A stretch of 49,468 nt of DNA from a virus: positions 1 through 49,468 of the IMG/VR virus record IMGVR_UViG_3300045885_000151; one strand, written 5' to 3'. The notes under the pieces are model-generated. The model made no database searches, had not been told where the DNA came from, and saw only the letters and a list, made by a program, of their open reading frames with translations. Below, one piece after another: positions 1-7,508 of the stretch; the first letter of the stretch is position 1; each line of letters begins with the position of its first letter. The position numbers and the translations under genes were made by a program.

Positions 1-133
1 CCCTCGTCGCAGGCGGTTTTCGACGCGCGGTAGATCATCAGCATCGCGTCGGGATCATCGTGAGAGTTGAAGATCTGCTGGCCGAGCAGACGCTCGACCT
101 CCAGGACGAAGGCGGTCCACTCCTCGCGCGTCG
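1..133. repeat. Left copy of 133-bp terminal direct repeat
   Basis: The first 133 bases recur at 49336-49468. The only difference I see is base 7 (T here, C at 49342), so 126 bases in a row are identical. A minus-strand gene reads correctly across the join. This means the molecule is circular, or linear with redundant ends. The repeat length is in the range of assembler k-mer overlaps, so an assembly overlap is as likely as a true packaging repeat. Confidence 0.9.
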
Positions 134-152
134 GCTTGCGATAGGGGTGCAT
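1..152 (-). CDS. Small protein, N-terminal part of a gene cut by the contig ends
   Basis: The ATG is at 152-150 and overlaps the stop of the upstream gene as TGATG. Fifty codons lie here and the frame runs off the window at base 1. The rest is at 49287-49468. Joined, the product is about 67 residues, beginning MHPYRKPTREEWTAFVLEVE and ending in KGRMH. The visible part is mainly charged helix. I do not recognise a family. The mismatch between the two repeat copies changes one codon (GAC, Asp, here; GGC, Gly, in the right copy). It belongs to the leftward chain of overlapping small genes, so coupled translation is likely. Confidence 0.7.
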   Translation of the reverse strand, partial: MHPYRKPTREEWTAFVLEVERLLGQQIFNSHDDPDAMLMIYRASKTACDE

Positions 153-361
153 CAGGCGGCCCGCCCGTAGACGACGATGCCGTAGCCGACAGCCTTGCGG
201 ATGTCGTGCCCGTGCTCGTTGAGCTGGCGGATGGCGTGATAGACCATCTGCCGGGTGCGGCCGACCTGGGCGCCGATCTCCCAGGCGGCGAAGCGCGAGT
301 GGACGGGCCGCTCGCGCATCGCCTGCTCGATCAGGCGCAGGGTGGTGTCAGAGCAGCGCAT
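152..361 (-). CDS. Small winged-helix/HTH-like protein
   Basis: A 69-residue protein. Residues around 24-50 (AAWEIGAQVGRTRQMVYHAI and following) look like a helix-turn-helix in which the second helix would read DNA, followed by a short basic wing ending VVYGRAA. A GTG three bases upstream is in frame. I chose ATG at 361 because it overlaps the previous stop as TGATG, the junction used throughout this operon. It is probably a DNA-binding accessory or regulatory protein; the target is unknown. Confidence 0.65.
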   Translation of the reverse strand: MRCSDTTLRLIEQAMRERPVHSRFAAWEIGAQVGRTRQMVYHAIRQLNEHGHDIRKAVGYGIVVYGRAA

Positions 362-573
362 CACAGTGCCGCCTCCACGTTGGTCAGCGGCACCAGGGCG
401 GCGCCGATCGCCTCGTAGTCTTTGCGGGTGAACCCCGCCGGCTCGTACATCCAGAGCTGGAGGTCGAGGCCGCGGTGGAGATCCATCGCGTGCGGCGCCT
501 GGCTGCGCTTCAGCAGCTTCTGCGCCAGCAGGCAGAGGATCACTGCGTGCTGGTAGTCGAGATCGGTTTTCAT
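361..573 (-). CDS. Hypothetical protein, 70 aa
   Basis: Starts MKTDLDYQHAVILCLLAQKL. It is largely helical, with no signal peptide or motif I can name. The ATG at 573 is preceded by TGGAGCA five bases upstream, the same Shine-Dalgarno box found before the next three genes. It lies after a strong hairpin (624-663) that separates it from the DUF932 gene, so it may have its own promoter or be expressed by partial read-through. Function unknown. Confidence 0.6.
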   Translation of the reverse strand: MKTDLDYQHAVILCLLAQKLLKRSQAPHAMDLHRGLDLQLWMYEPAGFTRKDYEAIGAALVPLTNVEAAL

Positions 574-623
574 GCTAGTGCTCCAGTGGTCTCATCAGTG
601 CCGGCCTTACCCGGCAGACCGTC

Positions 624-663
624 GCGGCCCGAGGAGTACCCTTAACCCCTCTCCTCGGGCCGC
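624..663 (-). terminator. 13-bp hairpin downstream of the DUF932 gene
   Basis: GCGGCCCGAGGAG (624-636) pairs perfectly with CTCCTCGGGCCGC (651-663) around a 14-base loop. It lies just past the stop of the leftward DUF932 gene. No clear U-tract follows on the minus strand, so it may be an attenuator or an RNA 3'-end stabiliser and not a full intrinsic terminator. Confidence 0.55.
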
Positions 664-678
664 TAGGTTTCGACGGAG

Positions 679-1737
679 CTAGGCGGCCTGGAGCAACCGC
701 GTCCACTCCGTCGAAGGCAGGTTGAGCAGCGTGCCGCCGGCCGCCTCGAACTCCACGGCGCGATCGTACTCAGCGGTGTGCGCCTGGGCGGTGACGGCGT
801 TCAGCAGACCCCAGGCAGAGAGGTCGCCGCCCTCGATCAGGCTGCGCAGGATGCCGCCCTGCTCGGCCTCATTGGCGTCGATCGTCTTGGCCAGCACCTC
901 GACCACCTTGCGCGGATCTCCAGTCACGCGCTGGTCGGTGAGCCCGGCCATGCGGTCGACGCTCTCGCGGAAGTTCACGGCATCGACCGCCTGGGCGATC
1001 ATGTCGCGCACCTTCAAGAGCACGGCGCGATCGTCCGCCTTGCGGGTGTCGTCGGCCCACAGCTCGGCCGAGTCCTCGATCCGGCGCCCGACGTGATAGG
1101 CGCGGAACTTCTTGTCCGCGACGACCATGCCGTTCAGGCAGGCGAGCCGGTAGATCATCGGCGCGATCGAGACGGCACCGCCGCCGATCTCGCTGTTCGA
1201 GATGATGACGCCGGCCTGGACGTTGTCGCCGACCTTCACCGCGCCGGTGATCCGCGGCGTCGTCGCCTGGATGTAGAGCCGGTGCTCGGTGATCTGCGAC
1301 GAGACGACCTGGATCTCGGGGATCTTGGCCAGCGCCGGCAGCGCCACCTGGGCGATCTCGTTGTTGTCGATGCGCTGGTAGCGGTCGCTCAGAAGCGCCC
1401 TGACGTTGCCGTCCAGGGTGCGGACCATGCGCCGCTCGTTGCGGCGGCCGAACCAGGTGTTGACGTTGTCCGCCAGCAGCTCCGGCGCCTCGGTGCGCAT
1501 CTTGTCGTAGTAGCGCGTCGGGATGCCGAGATGGCCGGCGATCTGGCTGTGCGCCGTCTGGTTGATGCCGTAGACGCTGCCGGTGCCGTCGCCGCCGTCA
1601 GAGACTTCCAGGACGGGCGCCTGGCCCGACTCGGCGTGCATGGTCAGCGCGCTGGTCGAGGCGATCAGGTCGTGCTTGGCGTCCGCCTGGCGCTCGATCT
1701 CGGCGGCGAGTGCGGAAAGAGAAATGCCCTTGTTCAT
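679..1737 (-). CDS. DUF932 family phage/plasmid protein
   Basis: A 352-residue protein that I recognise as a DUF932 (phage/plasmid-like, TIGR03299-type) protein. It shows the typical order: an N-terminal segment with INQTAHSQIAGHLGIPTRYY, then MVRTLDGNVRALLSDRYQRIDN, then a central beta-rich part with GVIISNSEIGGGAVSIAPMI and RLACLNGMV. The biochemical role of the family is unknown. It is common on mobile elements, and host-takeover or anti-defence roles are only guesses. An ATG at 1743 sits directly against GGAGC, too close for use. The ATG at 1737 has TGGAGCA five bases upstream and is preferred. Hairpins flank the gene on both sides, so its mRNA level may be set separately from its neighbours. 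Confidence 0.85.
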   Translation of the reverse strand: MNKGISLSALAAEIERQADAKHDLIASTSALTMHAESGQAPVLEVSDGGDGTGSVYGINQTAHSQIAGHLGIPTRYYDKMRTEAPELLADNVNTWFGRRNERRMVRTLDGNVRALLSDRYQRIDNNEIAQVALPALAKIPEIQVVSSQITEHRLYIQATTPRITGAVKVGDNVQAGVIISNSEIGGGAVSIAPMIYRLACLNGMVVADKKFRAYHVGRRIEDSAELWADDTRKADDRAVLLKVRDMIAQAVDAVNFRESVDRMAGLTDQRVTGDPRKVVEVLAKTIDANEAEQGGILRSLIEGGDLSAWGLLNAVTAQAHTAEYDRAVEFEAAGGTLLNLPSTEWTRLLQAA

Positions 1738-1761
1738 TGTCATGCTCCAGTTGGTTGGTTG

Positions 1762-1802
1762 CGAAGCGTCAGCGCTTCGGAAGAGGGCCGCCGGAGCGGC
1801 CC
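1762..1802 (-). other. Tandem hairpins between two leftward genes
   Basis: Two perfect 7-bp stems lie side by side: CGAAGCG-TCAG-CGCTTCG (1762-1779) and GGGCCGC-CGGA-GCGGCCC (1785-1802). The second has a tetraloop. They fill most of the 78-base gap between the gene ending at 1816 and the DUF932 start. No U-tract follows. They could be RNA processing or stability elements, or weak terminators. Confidence 0.45.
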
Positions 1803-1815
1803 CAGACCGAAGGGC

Positions 1816-2061
1816 TCAAGCCGCGCGAGGAGCCGGCGCCCGATTGAACAGCCAAAAGCTGATGTCCTCGACCGCCTTCTCGGCGGTGTAGAGGCTGGCG
1901 CCCCAGCGGTAGTCGAACTCGACCTCCTTGATGCCGGCCAGGATGGTCAGCGTCTTGTCGTACTCGGCGCGGTCGACGAAGGTCAGGGTCAGCTTGAAGT
2001 GGTCGCCAGGCTTGGCAGCGTGGCGGACGGTGATGGTGCCGAAGGAAGTTTCGTTGGTCAT
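1816..2061 (-). CDS. Hypothetical protein, 81 aa
   Basis: Starts MTNETSFGTITVRHAAKPGD. It appears beta-rich at the N-terminus (alternating hydrophobic strands HFKLTLTFV) with a helix near the C-terminus (TAEKAVEDISFWLF). No family recognised. The start at 2061 is fixed by TGGAGCA six bases upstream. A U-tailed terminator at 2076-2112 lies just upstream, so this gene may need its own promoter within about 60 bases, or read-through. Confidence 0.65.
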   Translation of the reverse strand: MTNETSFGTITVRHAAKPGDHFKLTLTFVDRAEYDKTLTILAGIKEVEFDYRWGASLYTAEKAVEDISFWLFNRAPAPRAA

Positions 2062-2075
2062 GGTCGTTGCTCCAG

Positions 2076-2112
2076 GTTGAAAAAGAGATGGGCGCCCCGC
2101 GAGAGGCGCCCA
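2076..2112 (-). terminator. Rho-independent terminator (leftward)
   Basis: TGGGCGCC (2089-2096) pairs with GGCGCCCA (2105-2112) around 8 bases. On the minus strand the stem is followed by ATCTCTTTTTC, a proper U-tract. It terminates the gene at 2118-2300. Confidence 0.75.
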
Positions 2113-2117
2113 GCCGG

Positions 2118-2300
2118 TCAGAGTTTCTTTTCGAGGTCGTCGCAGGCTTCGCGCAGGGTGCGGCCGAAGCCGGCAACGCTGCGCGAGCAGTTGATCTCGA
2201 TCATCCAGAGGCGCTTGCCGCGGATCCAGGTCGGACCGAAGCTGCACCCCGATTGGAAGCGGTCTTCGAGCGCCGCCACGCAGTCAGGAAGGGTAAACAT
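2118..2300 (-). CDS. Hypothetical protein, 60 aa
   Basis: Starts MFTLPDCVAALEDRFQSGCS and ends in a charged helix (LREACDDLEKKL). It has three cysteines (7, 19, 38) but no recognisable metal-binding spacing. The ATG at 2300 has TGGAGCA five bases upstream. It is the first leftward gene after the control region 2301-2426, and an intrinsic terminator follows, so it is probably a single-gene transcript facing the divergent HTH gene. Function unknown. Confidence 0.6.
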   Translation of the reverse strand: MFTLPDCVAALEDRFQSGCSFGPTWIRGKRLWMIEINCSRSVAGFGRTLREACDDLEKKL

Positions 2301-2426
2301 CGTCTTGCTCCAGAATCGCCCGGCCGCAACCCGACCGGGGATTTACCTATGGGACTTAAATCCTGCATAGTCAACGCTCCGAAGGGGATTTATGATCGAT
2401 TTCCGGGAAATCTGTGGAGAAAGTGC
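2301..2426. promoter_or_regulatory. Divergent control region with operator-like dyads
   Basis: The gap between divergent genes at 2300 (minus) and 2427 (plus). It holds the dyad GGACTTAAATCC (2352-2363), which also sits inside a wider inverted repeat GGATTTA (2339-2345)/TAAATCC (2357-2363). A perfect 7+7 dyad GATTTCC-G-GGAAATC lies at 2398-2412, immediately before the HTH gene's ribosome site GGAGAAAG. This is the expected layout for an autoregulated repressor. I cannot assign -35/-10 boxes with confidence. Confidence 0.6.
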
Positions 2427-2687
2427 ATGAAGAGTTTGGACGAGTACCTGACCGAGAAGGGCATCAGCGACGAGAAGGCGTCGCAGGCGATCGGCCTGTC
2501 GCGCGGCTATTTCAGCCGGGTGCGCAACGGCGTCGTGCATCCGAGCCTGGACACCGCGCTGCGGATCTACGACTGGGCCGGCGGCAAGATCGACATCAGA
2601 TCCATGGTGCCGCCCAGGGTGCGCAACCAGCGCCTGGTAGCGCCTGACCTGGTGAAAGTGCGCATCCCGAGGCGCAACGCCGCGTAG
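2427..2687 (+). CDS. Cro/CI-like HTH regulator
   Basis: An 86-residue protein. Residues 1-40 (LDEYLTEKGISDEKASQAIG, then LSRGYFSRVRNG) form a lambda-repressor-type helix-turn-helix, with the recognition helix around SRGYFSRVRNG. The C-terminus is basic (VRIPRRNAA). There is no peptidase or dimerisation domain, so it resembles a Cro-type or short repressor and not a cleavable CI. The start has GGAGAAAG upstream. It is the only rightward gene inside the leftward arm and is flanked on both sides by gaps carrying GGAC-N4-GTCC-like dyads, which are plausible binding sites. A lytic-lysogenic role is possible, but no integrase is visible. Confidence 0.8.
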   Translation: MKSLDEYLTEKGISDEKASQAIGLSRGYFSRVRNGVVHPSLDTALRIYDWAGGKIDIRSMVPPRVRNQRLVAPDLVKVRIPRRNAA

Positions 2688-3029
2688 CGCCTGGCGTTCA
2701 AGTGTTCCTAAGTGGAACTTATTCCTATCGGAAGTATACATAGATCAGCGTAAGACGGCGTTCGGCCTGGGTCCGCCACCGAACGCCGCTGCCGGTTTCT
2801 CGAGCAGTATCCGCGAGTACATTTCCGCGATTGCAACCAAATCGTTACTGTGTTTCAGCCGGCGGTTGCGCTGCCCGCTAGGGCACCTGGGAGCGCCGTA
2901 GAAGCGATTCAGGGGGTGCCATGCTAGATTTCACCTAGCGGACATAAGTCCGCTGTAGGGTGCCTCTAAGGGCCGGGAAATGGCAACCCGTCTAGATTGC
3001 AACAATGTGGCGGTTCAACCCTGGATACC
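2688..3029. promoter_or_regulatory. 342-base non-coding region with hairpin and operator-like dyad
   Basis: No convincing gene. The contents in order are: a compound dyad at 2704-2725 (GTTCCTAAGTGGAAC running into GGAACTTATTCC); a perfect 10-bp hairpin CGGCGTTCGG (2756-2765)/CCGAACGCCG (2779-2788) that may end the HTH transcript; then a stretch with recurring TAGGG and GGTGCC words; and the dyad GGACATAAGTCC (2940-2951), extended to a 7-bp stem AGCGGAC/GTCCGCT. It separates the 3' end of the HTH gene from the 3' end of the leftward helicase gene, so it is a convergent junction. Operator-like elements here are unexpected unless a promoter for a short or antisense RNA exists. Confidence 0.5.
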
Positions 3030-4430
3030 CTATGCCGCGGCCGCCATCTGGCGATCGGCGAGCCACTGCTCGAACGCCGCCTGGGCGTCCATCTTGCCCA
3101 TCACGCGCAGCCGCTTCAGCTCGTCGACCGAATTGCGCACGACGCAGACGTTGATCATGACGTGCGAGGCCGCCTGGCCGGGCCGCTGCGTCCTGGCGAG
3201 CGTCTGCTCCCACAGCTCGGGGCTCCAGGTCGGGCTCATCCATATCTGACGGCTGCCGCCGTGCTGGAGGTTGAGCCCATGGCCGCCGCTGGCCGGGTGC
3301 AGGGCTAGCAGGGGAACCCTGCCAGCGTTCCAGCCCTCGATCGCCGCGGCCGCGTCGCGATCGCTGACGCCGCCGCCCAGGTAGGGGATGTCGCCGAACA
3401 GGCGCCGCATGACGCGCAGATCCTCGACATACTCGTACACCAGGAGGGCGCTCTCGCCGTTCAGGCTCTCGACCGTCTCCTCAAGCCACTCGGTCTTAGC
3501 CTCGTGCAGGCGCGTCACGTCGGCATTGGTCTCGCCGTACAGGAAGCCGTTGCAGATCTGCGCGAGCTTGCCGGTGGCGACCGCCTCTGTCGCTGCCAGG
3601 ACGAATTCCTTCGGCTTCAGCTCGGCGAGCAGCTTGCGCTCCATGTCGCGGTAGGTGCGGCGCACGTCGGACGGCAGATCGACATTGTCGACCTGGACGA
3701 CCAGGGGAGGCATGTCCGGCATCTCGCCGTCGTTCAGCGTCACCGCGATCTGAGCGAACTCGCGCCGGATCTGATCCTCTGCGCCGGGGAGCGGTGCCCA
3801 CTGGTACTGATTCCAGTCGAGGGGGTAGAAGCGTCGCTGCCGCCAGCCGTAGAAGCTCTTGCCCCATAGGCGGCCATTGGTGATGATCTTCACCGGGTTG
3901 AACAGGTCGAGCGAGCTGTTGGGCCGCACCGTGCCGGTCAGACCCCAGCGCAGCTTGAAGCGACCGGCCAGCTTGGCCAGCGCCTTCCCTCTCTTGCTCT
4001 TCGGATCCTTCAGCCGGCTCGTCTCGTCGATCACAAGGCAGTCGAAGATCGGGTGGTCGAGCGGCGCCTTCTCCAGGATCTCGCAAAGCCACTGCACATT
4101 GTCGATGCCGCAGATGGTCACCTGGCGATCGCCGACGCCAGCTATCAAGCCACGACGCCGCTCCGGCCCGCCGTCGAGCACGACGTGCTTCAGCCAGGCC
4201 AGGTGAGACCAGCCGCGGATCTCGGCCGGCCACACCGACAGAGCCACCCGCTTCGGCGCGATCACGAGAGCGTGACGGATCACCTTGTCCTCGATCAGCT
4301 CGCCGATCGCGGTTAGCGCCGATGCGGTCTTGCCGGCGCCCATGCGCAGCACACCCATCGCCATGTCGTGCGAATAGAGATAGTCGGCGACCCGCCGCTG
4401 GTGCTCGTACAGCTCCGATTCCTGCCTCAC
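3030..4430 (-). CDS. SNF2-type superfamily II DNA helicase
   Basis: A 466-residue SF2 ATPase of the SNF2/Rad54-like phage type. Motif I is GAGKT (31-35). The Walker B position is VIDET (133-137, DETS where many relatives have DEAH). Motif III is LTGT (164-167). Motif V is ASGGHGLNLQ (380-389) and motif VI QTLARTQRPGQ (409-419), with the arginine finger pattern of the family. It probably remodels or unwinds DNA during phage replication. The ATG at 4430 overlaps the polymerase stop by four bases (ATGA), so the two are translated together. It is the last gene of the leftward replication operon. Helicases of this type often sit beside a family A polymerase, a Cas4-like nuclease and VRR-NUC in phages. 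Confidence 0.9.
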   Translation of the reverse strand: MRQESELYEHQRRVADYLYSHDMAMGVLRMGAGKTASALTAIGELIEDKVIRHALVIAPKRVALSVWPAEIRGWSHLAWLKHVVLDGGPERRRGLIAGVGDRQVTICGIDNVQWLCEILEKAPLDHPIFDCLVIDETSRLKDPKSKRGKALAKLAGRFKLRWGLTGTVRPNSSLDLFNPVKIITNGRLWGKSFYGWRQRRFYPLDWNQYQWAPLPGAEDQIRREFAQIAVTLNDGEMPDMPPLVVQVDNVDLPSDVRRTYRDMERKLLAELKPKEFVLAATEAVATGKLAQICNGFLYGETNADVTRLHEAKTEWLEETVESLNGESALLVYEYVEDLRVMRRLFGDIPYLGGGVSDRDAAAAIEGWNAGRVPLLALHPASGGHGLNLQHGGSRQIWMSPTWSPELWEQTLARTQRPGQAASHVMINVCVVRNSVDELKRLRVMGKMDAQAAFEQWLADRQMAAAA

Positions 4431-6613
4431 AGCTCGGCTCCCTTCTTCGCTTTCGTGTACCAGCGCCCGGTGCGGGCATCGGCCTTGAGCGGCAAGCCGC
4501 GCGTCCAGTCGAAGCCACGCTCCATCTCGGTCTTCAGCATGGCGGCCGCCGTGCTCGCGTACTCGATCGCGCTCTCGACCAGGATCTCGTCGTGGGTGTG
4601 CAGGCGCACCGGCATCCAGCTACGGTCCGGCGCCTCTTCCAGGCGCCGAAGGGTGCCGCGCATCAGGTCGGCGGCGGCCGCCTGGACGGCGTTCTCGACG
4701 GCGAGCCCGTACCACAGCTTCACCCTGCCCATCTCGCGGGCGAACGTCAGGTGGCGGCGATAGTCGATGATCTCGCCGGTGTCCTCGTCGACCTCTGCGA
4801 TGCGCTCCCAGCGGCAGCGCCGGTAAACGACGCAGCGTGTGCTGGGCAGGATGCACATCAGGCTGCCGCCCAGGTAGCTGTCGAGGAAGACGTAGGTGAG
4901 GCGGCCGGCCGTGTAGAAGACCCCTGGATCCTCCAGCGCCGACAGGATCGCCTGCCAGATCTCGTCCCAGAACGCCGGCGCCCACGCATTGGTGCGGCGC
5001 CAGGTCTCGATCATGCCCTTCGCCTCGGCGTGCGTGTAGTGCTTGCCGGTCGCCGCAGCTCGGGAAAGCAGGGCGTCGGCGCCGCCCCCAAAGCCCGAAG
5101 CCAGCTCGATGATTTTGCCGTCGTCGCGCAGGTGCTTGTGCTCGTCGACGTGCATGATGTCGGCCGTCGCGATGCCGGTGAAATCGGATGCCGAGCGGAC
5201 ATAGATGTCGGGGATCGACGGATCGGCGTCGACCTGGGTGAAGATATCGAGGCGCTTCTGCGCCTCCGGCGTCCCGGCCAGGAAAGGCAGAACCCTCGCC
5301 TCGATCGCCGACCAGTCGCACCATGCGAAGGCATTGCCGTCGCGCGGCGTCAGCGTGGGCCGGATGATCAGGGCGAGCTTGCGCGACCGCGGCGTGTCGT
5401 CGCCGAACACCGCCAGGTCGATGGCGCTGATACCGTCGACCAGTGCGTCGATCACGTCGGCCTCGTAGGGCAGCGCCGCGCGCGTCATGTTGTGAACCTG
5501 GACGCCGCGCGAGCTGAACCTGCCGGTGTGGGTGCCGTGGAAAATGTAGCTGTTGGAGACGACGCCATCGACGTGCTGTTCGAGCATACGGCTGAACTTG
5601 GCGCTCGCCTTCGATCCGCCGTACAGCCGAAGTTCGAGCACGCGCAGAGCCCGCTTGTGCTCGTCGGTCAGCGTCTCCAGCGACCACAGATAGGCGAGCA
5701 GCTTCTCGACCTTCTGCCTGGGCAGATCGTACTTGGTCGGCTTCTTGATCTCGCCGGTCTCCTCGTCGACGACCGCCTGGCGCTTCACCAGGATCTCGCG
5801 GCCGTCGAACGGCAGGGCGTCTTGCAGCCAGATGATCATCGACTTGATGGAGTCGATCGTCTTCACCTTGCCATCGGTCAGACCGATCAGCTCGCCGACC
5901 GTGAGCTGCTTGTCGATCGCAGCCATCCTGGCGGCCGCCTGGGCGAGTTCGAGATCGATGCCGATGCCGCGCTCCGAGATCGCCTGCGCAGCCCAGTATT
6001 CCTTCCACTCGGCGAGCGGGAGCTGCCTGGTCGCGTTGAACACCTTGCGCATCAGGACGGTGTCCTGGTCGGCGTAGTCGCAGAACTGATCCCACTCGAC
6101 CGGATGGCTCTCCGGCGTCGCGGTTGATTCCGGCAGCGTGAACAAGTCGATCAGCTTGCCGCCGTCCTCGTGCTTGCCGCCCTGGCCGGAGAAACGGCCG
6201 GCGAATTCGAGCTTGGCCGGCAAGCCGGATGCAACAGCCTGGACGCGGCTGTCGATGATCTCCTCGACGCCGAGCCAGGGGAAGTCGTGTGTGCTGTGGT
6301 TCCAGACGGCGCGATCGAAAGGCGCATTGTGCGCACACATGACCGCTTCACCGTCGAACACACGCTGCGCCATCGCGCGAAAATCATCGGGCATGTCGTC
6401 CCATGCCAGGGCGCGCTCGAATGTCTCGACCGCCGTCACCGTCACCGGGCCTTCACCGATCGCCCATGACAGGATGATCGCCTTCGCGTGAAGAGCATAT
6501 TTGTGGGTGCCCATCTCGATCGGCACGCCGCCCTTCGTTTCGAAATCGATCCACAAAATGTCGCCCGGCGAGAATGTCTCGCCGGGCTCCCTCTCGTCGC
6601 GTTTCGCGAGCAT
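4427..6613 (-). CDS. Family A DNA polymerase with 3'-5' exonuclease
   Basis: A 728-residue replicative polymerase. Exonuclease motifs: Exo I IDFET (D23, E25), Exo II NAPFD (N96, D100), Exo III YADQD (Y180, D184); all catalytic acids appear present. Polymerase motifs: TGRFSS (363-368), motif A CDWSAIEAR (D433, E438), motif B R496-x3-K500-x3-L504-x3-F508-G509, motif C HDE (674-676). By alignment to E. coli Pol I the position of Phe762 is Leu504 and that of Tyr766 is Phe508, both unusual. There is no 5'-nuclease domain. The start overlaps the upstream stop as TGATG. It probably copies the phage genome together with the neighbouring helicase and primase-helicase. Confidence 0.93.
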   Translation of the reverse strand: MLAKRDEREPGETFSPGDILWIDFETKGGVPIEMGTHKYALHAKAIILSWAIGEGPVTVTAVETFERALAWDDMPDDFRAMAQRVFDGEAVMCAHNAPFDRAVWNHSTHDFPWLGVEEIIDSRVQAVASGLPAKLEFAGRFSGQGGKHEDGGKLIDLFTLPESTATPESHPVEWDQFCDYADQDTVLMRKVFNATRQLPLAEWKEYWAAQAISERGIGIDLELAQAAARMAAIDKQLTVGELIGLTDGKVKTIDSIKSMIIWLQDALPFDGREILVKRQAVVDEETGEIKKPTKYDLPRQKVEKLLAYLWSLETLTDEHKRALRVLELRLYGGSKASAKFSRMLEQHVDGVVSNSYIFHGTHTGRFSSRGVQVHNMTRAALPYEADVIDALVDGISAIDLAVFGDDTPRSRKLALIIRPTLTPRDGNAFAWCDWSAIEARVLPFLAGTPEAQKRLDIFTQVDADPSIPDIYVRSASDFTGIATADIMHVDEHKHLRDDGKIIELASGFGGGADALLSRAAATGKHYTHAEAKGMIETWRRTNAWAPAFWDEIWQAILSALEDPGVFYTAGRLTYVFLDSYLGGSLMCILPSTRCVVYRRCRWERIAEVDEDTGEIIDYRRHLTFAREMGRVKLWYGLAVENAVQAAAADLMRGTLRRLEEAPDRSWMPVRLHTHDEILVESAIEYASTAAAMLKTEMERGFDWTRGLPLKADARTGRWYTKAKKGAEL

Positions 6614-7437
6614 CAGATCGGCGATGCGCTGCCGGAGCGAGCGCGCCGCGGAGCACGGGTCTGGCGGAACTGCTCGGCGACCTTGGTCACCTCGTCAGCG
6701 CCCGCCGGCTGCCCGGTCCCTTGCGCCGGAGCGCCACCCGTCTGCTGCACCTGGGAAGGCGCCGCGGCCGGAGCGGCAGCGGCACCGCCGCCATTGCCCT
6801 TCGGCTGGGCGGCCGCGACCGGCTCGGTGTCGTCGCCGACAGCGCGCCAGCCGACCACCTTGAAGTGCGGCGTAGCGATCCAGCCGTGCGTCTTGTGCTT
6901 GTAGCCGTCTTTGAGGAGCTGGAGCAGCGCCACCGGCTTCGACGGATCCGTCGCGAGCTGCTTCTCCAGCTCGGCCAGGAAGTCATCCACGCAGCGCAAC
7001 CCTCCGTAGGACGACGTCTTGAAGAGCATCTGCGTGCCCTTGTCGTCGCCGTTGGTGACGACCATCAGCATGGTGCGCTGATCCTTGTAGGGATGCCCCT
7101 GGATCGGGCCGGGCATCGCCGGCTTATCTTCGAAGACGGGAACCATCTTCTCGTCGAGCAGCTCGTTCGGGCCGGTCTGGCCCTCTGCCTTGCGCTCCCA
7201 GCAGACGTAGCCGTGATTGATGAACATCGGGTGCGCCGCCAGGATGGCGGTCGCCTCGATCTCATCGTCCTGCTGGCCGAACACCCAGCGACCGTCCTTC
7301 AGGAAGCGAAGGAGCGGCTCGTTGCTGGCGAGCGGCGTCTGCTGGCGCGACACGCGAATGCCACCCAGCAGCTTGTTCACGAAGTCCGCCGACATCGGCA
7401 GGTTCGTGCTGGTCTTGTTGGTGATGTCGTTGCTCAT
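6613..7437 (-). CDS. Uncharacterised replication-operon protein, 274 aa
   Basis: No family recognised. Residues 1-190 look globular, with conserved-looking segments LRFLKDGRWVFGQQDDEIE, MFINHGYVCWERKAEG and GWIATPHFKVVGW. Residues about 205-255 are a low-complexity Gly/Ala/Pro/Gln linker, followed by a basic tail (TRAPRRARSGSASPI). The layout (globular part plus flexible tail, directly upstream of the polymerase with a TGATG overlap) recalls single-stranded DNA-binding proteins. The tail is basic, not acidic, so this is only a suggestion. GAAAGGAAAAA precedes the ATG. Expression is as part of the leftward replication operon. Confidence 0.75.
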   Translation of the reverse strand: MSNDITNKTSTNLPMSADFVNKLLGGIRVSRQQTPLASNEPLLRFLKDGRWVFGQQDDEIEATAILAAHPMFINHGYVCWERKAEGQTGPNELLDEKMVPVFEDKPAMPGPIQGHPYKDQRTMLMVVTNGDDKGTQMLFKTSSYGGLRCVDDFLAELEKQLATDPSKPVALLQLLKDGYKHKTHGWIATPHFKVVGWRAVGDDTEPVAAAQPKGNGGGAAAAPAAAPSQVQQTGGAPAQGTGQPAGADEVTKVAEQFRQTRAPRRARSGSASPI

Positions 7438-7477
7438 CCGTTTTTCCTTTCTTCCGTTGAGCCTGTTTGAACGACGT

Positions 7478-7508
7478 GGGGCCGGTCACCGGAGAAGGGG
7501 CCGGCCCC
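7478..7508 (-). other. Hairpin in the gap between two leftward replication genes
   Basis: GGGGCCGG (7478-7485) pairs with CCGGCCCC (7501-7508). A smaller alternative stem CCGG-TCA-CCGG sits inside. It fills the 127-base gap between genes at 7437 and 7565. No U-tract follows on the minus strand, so partial attenuation or RNA protection is more likely than full termination. Confidence 0.4.

Noticed and set aside
778-2370. 530-codon open frame on the plus strand opposite the DUF932 gene and its neighbours
   Set aside because: It is antisense to well-supported genes and runs through their hairpins and control region; long antisense frames are common in high-G+C DNA. The translation is Arg/Asp/Gly-rich without domain features.
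4322-6127. 601-codon plus-strand frame opposite the DNA polymerase
   Set aside because: The polymerase on the other strand has all family motifs; the antisense translation has no recognisable fold.
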